Shown piece by piece: positions 1-7,136 of a stretch of 9,656 bases of DNA (position 1 is its first letter; each line of letters opens with the position of its first letter). The stretch lies in NCBI GenBank assembly GCA_030550735.1, contig JAUQOT010000018.1:1-9656 (forward strand), given 5' to 3'. Position numbers and translations under genes: made by a program. Source of the DNA: Patescibacteria group bacterium (GTDB taxonomy: Bacteria; Patescibacteriota; Minisyncoccia; UBA6257; HR35). The notes below the pieces were generated by a model. It made no database searches, was not told where the DNA came from, and saw nothing but the letters and a program-made list of their open reading frames with translations.

Positions 1-47
1 GGACCCTGTGGTTTCAAGCCGTGAGGGTTCGAATCCCTCCCTGCCCA
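1..47 (+). tRNA. 3' part of a class II tRNA, probably tRNA-Leu
   Basis: The window opens inside this tRNA. Visible parts are a long variable arm (stem 9-12 with 18-21, loop TTCAA), a perfect 5-bp T stem (23-27 with 35-39) around the loop TTCGAAT, and the 3' acceptor strand CCTGCCC at 40-46. The next base, A47, is the discriminator. No CCA is encoded. The long variable arm restricts it to Leu, Ser or Tyr. A73 argues against Ser, which normally has G73, and the variable arm resembles Leu more than Tyr. The anticodon lies outside the window, so the isotype is inferred. Confidence 0.7.
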
Positions 48-48
48 T

Positions 49-120
49 GCCCCCATCGTCTAATGGTGAGGACACCAGCTTCTCAGGCTGGAAATACCGG
101 TTCGAATCCGGTTGGGGGCG
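49..120 (+). tRNA. tRNA-Glu (anticodon CTC)
   Basis: A complete 72-nt cloverleaf. The acceptor stem pairs GCCCCCA (49-55) with TGGGGGC (113-119), with discriminator G120. The anticodon stem CCAGC/GCTGG (75-79, 87-91) encloses the loop TTCTCAG, giving anticodon CTC at 82-84, which reads GAG. The T arm is ACCGG-TTCGAAT-CCGGT (96-112). No CCA is encoded, so the tail must be added by nucleotidyltransferase. Only one base separates it from the upstream tRNA, so the two must be processed from a common precursor. CTC is the minor Glu isoacceptor; an AT-rich genome would be expected to carry a TTC version elsewhere. Confidence 0.95.
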
Positions 121-127
121 ATAAAAA

Positions 128-216
128 GGAGGGGTGGCAGAATTGGCTAATGCGCCGGTCTTGAAAACCGGTGGCCCCAAGTGGCCTTGTGGGTTCGAGT
201 CCCACCCCCTCCGCCA
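128..216 (+). tRNA. tRNA-Ser (anticodon TGA)
   Basis: A complete class II tRNA. The acceptor stem is GGAGGGG (128-134) with CCCCTCC (206-212), and the discriminator is G213, as expected for Ser. The anticodon stem CCGGT/ACCGG (155-159, 167-171) encloses CTTGAAA, giving anticodon TGA at 162-164, which reads UCA and related codons. A long variable arm follows (GGCC...GGCC pairing, about 173-186), then the T arm GTGGG-TTCGAGT-CCCAC (189-205). Unlike its two neighbours it is followed by an encoded CCA at 214-216. No terminator hairpin separates it from the rpoB promoter just downstream. Confidence 0.96.
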
Positions 217-234
217 AATAATTTTAAATTTTTC

Positions 235-264
235 TTGACTTTTTAAAAAAGTTTGTGCTATAAT
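235..264 (+). promoter_or_regulatory. sigma70-type promoter of rpoB-rpoC
   Basis: The -35 hexamer TTGACT (235-240) and a perfect -10 hexamer TATAAT (259-264) are separated by 18 nt. TGC directly before the -10 forms an extended -10 element. Transcription would begin near 271, giving a leader of roughly 65-70 nt before the preferred rpoB ATG. It is the best promoter match in the window. The -10 is also one arm of an 8-bp inverted repeat (259-266 with 276-283), which could be an operator or simply AT-rich coincidence. Confidence 0.85.
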
Positions 265-317
265 AAAAAAAGATCTTATTATAAAGAAATGGAAAATTAA
301 ATTAAAAATAGAAAATT

Positions 318-323
318 AGGGGG
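318..323 (+). promoter_or_regulatory. Shine-Dalgarno sequence of rpoB, unusual position
   Basis: AGGGGG is the only strong ribosome-binding sequence in the rpoB leader. It directly abuts an in-frame TTG at 324, leaving no spacing, and lies 15 nt before the ATG at 339, which is long. AGGG (318-321) can also pair with CCCT (329-332). Forming that small hairpin would mask the site or shorten its effective distance to ATG 339. Confidence 0.6.
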
Positions 324-338
324 TTGTTCCCTTGTTAT

Positions 339-3300
339 ATGATTATTTTGAAAAAATTTTCAAAATTTGATTATTTAGAGCCTCCAGAACTTTTGGAGGA
401 TATTAAAAAATCTTTTGATGATTTTTTGAAAAATGGAATAAGGAGAGCCTTTGAAGATTATTTTCCTATTTTTGATTATTCTGGAAAAGAAATTAAATTA
501 GAATTTATTGATTACGAAATTGGTGAGCCTAGATTATCTGAAGAAGAGGCTGTTTATTATCAAACAAATTATGACGTTCCTTTAAGAGTTACTTTAAAAT
601 TAGTTAACCTTTTGACTAAAGAAGAAAAGACACAAAAAATTTATTTCGGTGACATACCCTTTATGACCCCTCGTGGGTCATTTATTATTAATGGAATTGA
701 AAGAATAATAGTAAATCAAATTCTTCGTTCTCCTGGTGTTTATTTTGATTTTCTTTTTTACGGTGAAAAAAAACTTTTTGGAGCCAAAGTACTTCCTCAA
801 CAAGGTGCTTGGTTAGAATTTCAGGTTGAACCTAATAATGTTTTACAAGTAAAAGTTGATCGAAGAAAAAAATTTCCTGTATCTGTTTTACTTAAAGCTT
901 TTGGTTACGAAACAAACGAAACAATTTATGAATTTTTAAAAGATTTTGATACTGAGAATTATCCTATTGTTGCGTCAACGCTAAAAAAAGATAAAACCGA
1001 AAATAGAGAAGAAGCTCTTTTAGAACTTCATCGAAAGATGAAGCCGATTGAACCAAACACTTATGACAATGCTGTTTTTTATTTTGAATCTACATTTTTA
1101 AACACCTCAAGATATAACCTTTCAAGAGTGGGAAGGTACCATCTTAATCGAAGAATTAAAAGACAATCTACCTCGCTTGTTTTAGAAAAAGAAGATATTT
1201 TGGAAATAGTAAAAGAAATTTTAAGACTTCAAAACGACCCCTTAGGAGATAGAGATGATATGGATGCTTTGTATAATCGAAGAATAAGAGATGTAGGTGA
1301 ACTTTTGGAAAATCAAATAAGAATTGCCCTCTCAAGATTGAAAAAAGATATTCAGGATAAAATGTCAGCTCTTGATAAAACCGAGACAATCAATCCAAGT
1401 CAGGTTATTTATCCAAGGAAATTTAGTAATACAATTATTGAATTTTTCAACACTTCAAGACTTTCTCAAATTTTAGATCAAACATCTCCTTTGGCTGAAA
1501 TCGAACATAAGAGAGTAGTAACTGCTTCAGGGCCTGGAGGTATTAGTAAAGAAAGAGCAGGATTAGAAGTAAGAGATGTTCACCAATCTCATTATGGAAG
1601 GATATGTCCTATTCATACACCTCATGAGGGTCAAGGAGTCGGAATAAAACTTAATAAAGCACTTTATACTAGAAGAAATGAATACGGATTCTTAGAAACA
1701 CCCTATTTCAAAGTAGTTAACGGAAAAGTAACAAATGAAATTGTTTGGTTAACTTATGATCAAGATTTAAATGAAATTATTGCTTCAAAAGATGTAAAGG
1801 TTGGTGAAGATGGTAGAATTTTGGATGAATTCGTTGTTGCTCGAATTAAAGGTGAACCAGGAATAGCTCACCGAGATGAAGTAACTTTAATAGATGTTTC
1901 TCCTTTCCAAGCTTTTTCTCTTTCAACCGCTCTAATTCCCTTTGGTAATCATAATGATGCAAACCGACTCCAAATGGGAACTAATATGCAAAGACAAGCT
2001 GTACCTCTTATAAAACCAGAAATTCCTTTAGTTATGACAGGATTAGAAAGTAAAGCCGCAAGAGAATCAGAAAGAATAATTATTTCTCAAGTTGATGGAG
2101 AGGTTATTAGTGTTGATGCTGATCATATAACTATTTTAACAAAGAAAGGAGAAAAAATAACGTATTTTTTGAATAAATATCAAATGACCTCTAAATACAC
2201 CTGTTACAACCAAAAACCTATAGTGAAATTGGGACAAAAAGTTAAAAAAGGTGATATTCTCACCGATGGTCCAGGAATTAAAGACGGTTATCTAGCTTTA
2301 GGATGTAATCTGTTAGTTGGTTTTTTGCCTTGGTACGGATATAACTTTGAAGATGCTATTATTATTTCTGAAAGGCTTCTTAAAGATGATATCTTTTCTT
2401 CTGTTTATATTGAAGAATTTTCTATAGATGTTGTTGATACTAAATTAGGTCCGGAAATGACAACCAATGATATTCCAGGTGTTCCAGATTATAAATTGGC
2501 TAATTTAGATATTGATGGATTAATAAGAATTGGAACATATGTTAAACCGGGCGACATTTTAGTTGGAAAAATTACTCCTAAAAAAACAGAAGAAATAACA
2601 CCTGAAGAAAAACTTTTAAGAGCAATTTTTGGAGAAAGAGCAATTGAAGTAAAAGATTCCTCCCTTTATCTAGAACCAGGTAAAGAAGGAAGAGTGATAG
2701 GTTTAAGAGTTTTAAATCGAGAAAAAGGCGAAATCGCTGAGATAGGTGTTTTAAAAAGAATTTTTGTCAAAATCGCTAAACTAAGAAAAATTCAAGTAGG
2801 AGATAAATTAGTTAATCGTCATGGTAATAAAGGAGTTATTTCGTTAATTTTGAAAGAAGAGGATATGCCATTTTTAGAAGATGGAAGAAGATTAGATATA
2901 ATTCTCAACCCCGCGGGTGTTATTTCAAGAATGAACTTGGGACAACTTTTAGAACTTTTGCTTGGTTCAGCCGCAAAAAAACTTAATTATCATGCTGTTA
3001 TTCCTCCATTCTCCGGTGTAACTTATGAAGAGATTGCTGAAGAACTTAAAAAAGCCGGATTGCCTCCAGACGGAAAAGTTGATCTTTATGACGGATTAAC
3101 AGGTGAGAAATATCCTCAAAAAGTTTTAGTTGGCTATATGACAATAATGAAGCTTATTCATATGGTAGAAGATAAGGTCCATGCAAGATCAGTTGGTCCT
3201 TATTCTCTTATTACTCAACAACCATTAGGAGGAAGAGCGAGATTTGGGGGTCAAAGAGTTGGTGAAATGGAGATGTGGGCTTTTGAAGCACATGGAGCCA

Positions 3301-3569
3301 CTGAAATTCTTCATGAAATGTTAACTATAAAATCAGATGATATTAAGGGAAGAAGAATAGCCTATGAAAGTATTATTAAAGGTGAAGATGTTAATTATTC
3401 TTCTTTTCCAAATGTCTTTTTAGTTTTGTTTAATGAGCTTCGTGGTTTGGGTTTGAATCTTGAAATACATTATCGTGAAAAAGGAGAAGAAAGAACACCA
3501 CCAATAGAATTAACTGAGGTCAAATTAAAAACACCCGAATCGGGAGTAACCGAAAATGACTCTATTTAA
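339..3569 (+). CDS. rpoB: DNA-directed RNA polymerase subunit beta
   Basis: Beta subunit of the core RNA polymerase; with beta' it forms the active-site cleft. From ATG 339 it has 1076 aa. An in-frame TTG at 324 would add five residues (MFPCY) but touches the Shine-Dalgarno sequence, so ATG is preferred. It is shorter than B. subtilis (about 1190 aa) or E. coli (1342 aa) beta, fitting absence of the large insertions. Recognisable blocks in order: DIPFMTPRGSFIINGIERII, the rifamycin region (about 369-400), NMQRQAVP, NFED (E671, D672), GDK...HGNKG (K823 and K831, matching E. coli K1065 and K1073), SRMN (R864, matching R1106), H948 (matching H1237), and the C-terminal QQPLGG...FGGQRVGEMEMWA block that anchors beta'. 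Oddities are the ETPEGPNIG segment read as HTPHEGQGVG (426-435), a divergent rifamycin pocket and GDKLVN in place of GDKMAG. The gene overlaps rpoC by 14 bp and is the first gene of the operon. Confidence 0.98.
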   Translation: MIILKKFSKFDYLEPPELLEDIKKSFDDFLKNGIRRAFEDYFPIFDYSGKEIKLEFIDYEIGEPRLSEEEAVYYQTNYDVPLRVTLKLVNLLTKEEKTQKIYFGDIPFMTPRGSFIINGIERIIVNQILRSPGVYFDFLFYGEKKLFGAKVLPQQGAWLEFQVEPNNVLQVKVDRRKKFPVSVLLKAFGYETNETIYEFLKDFDTENYPIVASTLKKDKTENREEALLELHRKMKPIEPNTYDNAVFYFESTFLNTSRYNLSRVGRYHLNRRIKRQSTSLVLEKEDILEIVKEILRLQNDPLGDRDDMDALYNRRIRDVGELLENQIRIALSRLKKDIQDKMSALDKTETINPSQVIYPRKFSNTIIEFFNTSRLSQILDQTSPLAEIEHKRVVTASGPGGISKERAGLEVRDVHQSHYGRICPIHTPHEGQGVGIKLNKALYTRRNEYGFLETPYFKVVNGKVTNEIVWLTYDQDLNEIIASKDVKVGEDGRILDEFVVARIKGEPGIAHRDEVTLIDVSPFQAFSLSTALIPFGNHNDANRLQMGTNMQRQAVPLIKPEIPLVMTGLESKAARESERIIISQVDGEVISVDADHITILTKKGEKITYFLNKYQMTSKYTCYNQKPIVKLGQKVKKGDILTDGPGIKDGYLALGCNLLVGFLPWYGYNFEDAIIISERLLKDDIFSSVYIEEFSIDVVDTKLGPEMTTNDIPGVPDYKLANLDIDGLIRIGTYVKPGDILVGKITPKKTEEITPEEKLLRAIFGERAIEVKDSSLYLEPGKEGRVIGLRVLNREKGEIAEIGVLKRIFVKIAKLRKIQVGDKLVNRHGNKGVISLILKEEDMPFLEDGRRLDIILNPAGVISRMNLGQLLELLLGSAAKKLNYHAVIPPFSGVTYEEIAEELKKAGLPPDGKVDLYDGLTGEKYPQKVLVGYMTIMKLIHMVEDKVHARSVGPYSLITQQPLGGRARFGGQRVGEMEMWAFEAHGATEILHEMLTIKSDDIKGRRIAYESIIKGEDVNYSSFPNVFLVLFNELRGLGLNLEIHYREKGEERTPPIELTEVKLKTPESGVTENDSI
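3542..3546 (+). promoter_or_regulatory. Shine-Dalgarno sequence of rpoC
   Basis: GGGAG inside the end of rpoB lies 9 nt before the rpoC ATG at 3556. This spacing supports that start over the next in-frame ATG at 3577. It implies translational coupling of the two subunits. Confidence 0.75.
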
Positions 3570-6500
3570 ACGTTCGATGGATGATATTGAAAAATTAGTT
3601 TTGAAAATCGCCTCTCCCCAAGAAATTTTGAGTTGGAGTTATGGAGAAGTTACTAAACCAGAAACTATTAATTATAGGACAGGAAGGCCAGATAGATATG
3701 GATTATTTTCGGAGGTTATTTTTGGTCCGGTTAAGGATTATGAATGTTCTTGTGGTAAGTATAAAAAACCTCAAATAAGAGGAATAGTTTGTGAAAGATG
3801 TGGTGTAGAAGTAACTCATTCATCGGTAAGAAAAGAAAGAATGGGACATATAACCCTTATGTCACCTGTTTGTCATATCTGGTACCTTAAAGTTTATCCT
3901 TATCCTCTTAAGCTTTTTCTTGATATTCCCTTAAAAGATTTAGAAAGAGTTATTTATTATTCGGCTTATATCATTACTTATGTTAACGAAGAGAAAAAGA
4001 AAAAACTTTTAGAAGAAATTGAGAAAGAATATAAAGAATTTTTAGCTCAAAGTCAGACAAAAGAAGAGAAAAAACAGAAAACAGAAATTTATAATCAAAT
4101 CAAAGAAGAGCTTAATTCAATTAAAGTTAAAAAAGTTTTGTCAGATACAGAATATTTTTATTTTTCTAAAAAATATCCAGGAATTTTTGAAGTTGATATG
4201 GGAGCTGAACCTATAAGAAAGTTTTTAGAAGAAATAGATCTTGAAAAATTAAGAGAAGAAACATTAAAAAAACTTTTAAAAGCAGAAGGTAATGAAAAGA
4301 AAATTTTAGCTATTAAGCTTAGATTTATAAATGCCTTTATAAAACATAATCGTCGACCCGAGTGGATGATTCTTACAATTTTACCAGTTGTTCCTCCTGA
4401 TATTAGACCTGTCGTTCAACTTCAAGGAGGTAAGGTTGCTTCTTCAGATCTTAATGATTTATATAGAAGAATTATTAACCGAAATAATCGTTTAAAGAAA
4501 TTAATCGAAATGAAAACTCCAGAAATTATTCTGAGAAATGAGAAAAGAATGCTTCAAGAAGCTGTTGATGCTCTTTTAGATATTTCTCTTAAAAAAGAAA
4601 GAATAACCGTTGGTTCAAGAAAGGTTCTTAAATCTTTAGCTGATTTTCTTAAGGGAAAAGAAGGGCGTTTTCGACAAAATCTTTTAGGTAAAAGAGTTGA
4701 TTATTCAGGAAGATCAGTTATTGTTGTTGATCCAAAACTAAGAATTAATCAATGTGGAATTCCTAAAAGAATGGCTTTAGAGATTTTTAAACCATTTACT
4801 ATTCATGAACTTCTCAAGGAAGGAATTGTCCAAACAACTAAAAAAGCAAATGAATTAATCGAGGCTGGAGATGCTGATGCTTTAGCAGCTTTAAGTAAAG
4901 TAATCAGAGGAAAATATGTTCTTTTAAATCGACCACCAACTCTTCATAAACTTAATTTTTTAGCTTTTGAACCTGTCCTTGTTGAAGGATTAGCAATTAA
5001 AATTCCACCTCTTGTTTGTTCAGGTTATAATGCAGACTTTGATGGTGATCAAATGGGTGTTTTTCTCCCCCTTTCTTCTGCTGCTCAAAAAGAAGCAAGA
5101 GAAATAATGAATGCTGCTTTAAATGTTTTAAGACCAGGAACAGGAACGATAGAAGCAAAACCAGATCGAGAAGCTATAGCTGGTCTTTATTATTTAACTT
5201 TAATTTTAGAAGGGAAAAAGGGAGAGAATAAAATTTTTGCTGATGAAAAAGACGCTCTTTTAGCTTATGAAAATGGGTTAATTGATCTTCAAGCTAAGAT
5301 TAGAGTAAAAATTGTGAAAAACGAAAAAAATATCGAAACCTCAGTAGGTAGAATTATCTTTAACCAAAAATTACCACCTGATTTTAGATTTGTAAATGAG
5401 GTTATTTACAAAAAAACAATAAGTCCAATATTAATCGAGATTTTAAATAAATATGGTATTCAAAGATTATCAATTGTTTTAGATGATCTTAAAGATCTTG
5501 GTTTTAAATACGCCACCCTTTCTGGTCTTACTTTGGGAATAGATGATTTAGTAGCGCCGCCCGATTTTCAAAAAATTTTGGAAGAAGCACTAGAAAAACA
5601 TAAAAAAATTATTGAAGCTTATAAAGAAGGTTTTATTAGTAATAAAGAGAAAAAAGAAAACATTGAAAAAATTTGGACCGAAGCAAGCGAAAAAATAAGC
5701 GAGAGTTTGAAAAAGAATATCCCCTTAACAAATAATGCTAGATTAATGGTTGATGCCGGAGCTCGAGGAACATACGATCAGTTAAGACAAATGATGGCTT
5801 TCAAAGGTGTTGTTAAAACTCCTACAAACGAAGTAATAGAGCTTCCTATTACTAATTCTTATAAAACTGGTTTGAACCCCCTAGAATACTTTAGCTCGAC
5901 TCATGGGGCAAGAAAAGGAGTTGCCGATAAAGCTCTTAAAACACCACTTTCTGGTTATTTCACTCGAATTTTAGTTGATGCTTTGCATGATGTAATTATT
6001 AGAGAAGTTGATTGTGGTACTAAAGATGGAATAGTCATTACAAGAGAAGAAGCAATCCAAAGAGGTAGTTCTTTTGCCGAATCAATATTTTCTCGAGTTG
6101 TTTTGGAGGATGTTAAAAATGATAAAGGAGAAATTTTTGTCAACAAAGGAGATTATATAACTTTTGAATTAGCCCAAAAAATCGAAAAAGATAAAAGTAT
6201 TAATTCAGTAAAAGTTAGATCACCGTTTACTTGCAAAACAAGATTCGGAATTTGTCAAAAATGTTACGGTTTAGATTTATCAAATCACCAACCAATTAAA
6301 TTAGGTGAAGCTATTGGTATTGTTGCTGCTCATTCTTTAAGCGAAAGATTAACCCAGTTTGTTTTGAGATCATTTCATACAGGTGGAGTTGTTTCTGCTA
6401 GAGACATTACTCAAGCTTTTCCAAGAATTAAAGAACTTTTTGAAGTAATTACTCCAAAAATTGAAGCAATTCTTTCACCTATAAAAGGAAAAATTGTTGA

Positions 6501-7125
6501 AATTAGAGAAATGCCCAAATATTATTTAGTTAAAATAAGAACAGTTCGAAAAAAAGAAATTTCTATAAAAATTCCAACTAAATTTAAGCTTTTAGTTAAA
6601 AAAGGTGATATCGTTGAAAAAGGGCAGGTTTTAAATGAAGGTATTGCTGATCCTCGAAGTATCTATAGAGCAAGAGGAAAAATGGAAGCTTTTAAATACA
6701 TATTAAACGAAGCTAAAAGTGTTTATGCAAGTCAAGGAGCCGATGTTCATGAAAAATACTTTGAGGTTGTTATTAGAAAAATGTTTTCTCGAGTAAGAGT
6801 AATCGAATCGGGAGATAGTGAGTTCATACCTGGTGAAATTGTTGAAAAAGATATCTTCCTTGAAACAAATAAAGAATTAATTAAAATTGGAAAAAAACCA
6901 GCCAAAGGTGTTCTTCTTTTGATGGGAATAAAAAGAATTGCTTCAACTTCATATAGTTTTCTTTCTGCTGCTTCTTTTCAAGAAACTCCTCGTGCTTTAG
7001 TTAAAGCTGCCCTTGAGTGTCGTGAAGATAATCTACGGGGTATTAAAGAAAATATCATTATAGGAAGAAGACCACCAATTGGTGAGGAATTTAGAAAATT
7101 GTTTAGCGAACAAAATAATGTATAA
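3556..7125 (+). CDS. rpoC: DNA-directed RNA polymerase subunit beta'
   Basis: Catalytic subunit of core RNA polymerase, 1189 aa, close to the B. subtilis size and without the large E. coli insertion in the trigger loop. In order: the N-terminal zinc site C64, C66, C79, C82; the clamp and switch block GRFRQNLLGKRVDYSGRSVI; NRPPTLHK (R459); the catalytic NADFDGDQM (N492; Mg-binding D494, D496, D498); the bridge helix around GARGTYDQLRQ and STHGARKG; the second zinc site C820, C893, C900, C903 with the same spacing as in E. coli; the trigger loop ending at H941; and the C-terminal SFLSAASFQET...LRGIKENIIIG block. Residues matching E. coli Q929, R933 and H936 are kept (Q934, R938, H941). The surrounding trigger-loop motif and two other active-centre motifs are strongly altered. 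The start follows a good Shine-Dalgarno site and overlaps rpoB by 14 bp. The stop codon lies within a TATAAT that may serve rpmA. Confidence 0.98.
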   Translation: MTLFKRSMDDIEKLVLKIASPQEILSWSYGEVTKPETINYRTGRPDRYGLFSEVIFGPVKDYECSCGKYKKPQIRGIVCERCGVEVTHSSVRKERMGHITLMSPVCHIWYLKVYPYPLKLFLDIPLKDLERVIYYSAYIITYVNEEKKKKLLEEIEKEYKEFLAQSQTKEEKKQKTEIYNQIKEELNSIKVKKVLSDTEYFYFSKKYPGIFEVDMGAEPIRKFLEEIDLEKLREETLKKLLKAEGNEKKILAIKLRFINAFIKHNRRPEWMILTILPVVPPDIRPVVQLQGGKVASSDLNDLYRRIINRNNRLKKLIEMKTPEIILRNEKRMLQEAVDALLDISLKKERITVGSRKVLKSLADFLKGKEGRFRQNLLGKRVDYSGRSVIVVDPKLRINQCGIPKRMALEIFKPFTIHELLKEGIVQTTKKANELIEAGDADALAALSKVIRGKYVLLNRPPTLHKLNFLAFEPVLVEGLAIKIPPLVCSGYNADFDGDQMGVFLPLSSAAQKEAREIMNAALNVLRPGTGTIEAKPDREAIAGLYYLTLILEGKKGENKIFADEKDALLAYENGLIDLQAKIRVKIVKNEKNIETSVGRIIFNQKLPPDFRFVNEVIYKKTISPILIEILNKYGIQRLSIVLDDLKDLGFKYATLSGLTLGIDDLVAPPDFQKILEEALEKHKKIIEAYKEGFISNKEKKENIEKIWTEASEKISESLKKNIPLTNNARLMVDAGARGTYDQLRQMMAFKGVVKTPTNEVIELPITNSYKTGLNPLEYFSSTHGARKGVADKALKTPLSGYFTRILVDALHDVIIREVDCGTKDGIVITREEAIQRGSSFAESIFSRVVLEDVKNDKGEIFVNKGDYITFELAQKIEKDKSINSVKVRSPFTCKTRFGICQKCYGLDLSNHQPIKLGEAIGIVAAHSLSERLTQFVLRSFHTGGVVSARDITQAFPRIKELFEVITPKIEAILSPIKGKIVEIREMPKYYLVKIRTVRKKEISIKIPTKFKLLVKKGDIVEKGQVLNEGIADPRSIYRARGKMEAFKYILNEAKSVYASQGADVHEKYFEVVIRKMFSRVRVIESGDSEFIPGEIVEKDIFLETNKELIKIGKKPAKGVLLLMGIKRIASTSYSFLSAASFQETPRALVKAALECREDNLRGIKENIIIGRRPPIGEEFRKLFSEQNNV

Positions 7126-7126
7126 T
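7099..7126 (+). promoter_or_regulatory. candidate promoter of rpmA across the rpoC stop
   Basis: A perfect TATAAT (7121-7126) contains the rpoC stop codon. A partial -35, TTGTTT (7099-7104), lies 16 nt upstream. Transcription would start about 7132-7134, only 3-5 nt before the rpmA ATG, so the mRNA would be leaderless or nearly so. rpmA has no Shine-Dalgarno sequence, which fits this reading. In AT-rich DNA a chance TATAAT is possible. Confidence 0.5.
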
Positions 7127-7136
7127 TTATCTTACT

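Noticed and set aside
289..300. Three-codon leader reading frame ATG GAA AAT TAA in the rpoB leader.
   Set aside because: There is no good ribosome-binding site and no sign of attenuation structure; such short frames are expected by chance.
292..318. Direct repeat GAAAATTA at 292-299 and 311-318 in the rpoB leader.
   Set aside because: It is short and A/T-rich, and such repeats arise readily by chance here.
324..338. TTG start for rpoB at 324, adding MFPCY.
   Set aside because: The TTG directly abuts the AGGGGG ribosome-binding sequence, leaving no spacing. ATG 339 is preferred, though not proven.
1168..1389. 73-codon minus-strand reading frame inside rpoB.
   Set aside because: It lies wholly within the conserved rpoB frame, has no recognisable motif or ribosome-binding site, and has a composition reflecting the antisense of Lys/Glu-rich coding.
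2781..2783. Apparent loss of the catalytic beta lysine K1065 (Leu815 in the basic patch before GDK).
   Set aside because: Recounting from R1106 (SRMN, R864) shows that E. coli K1065 is the Lys of GDK and K1073 the Lys of HGNKG. Both are present here (K823, K831). Only a non-catalytic Lys is replaced.
5955..6146. 63-codon minus-strand reading frame inside rpoC.
   Set aside because: It is antisense to the conserved bridge-helix and zinc-site region of rpoC and has no independent support.
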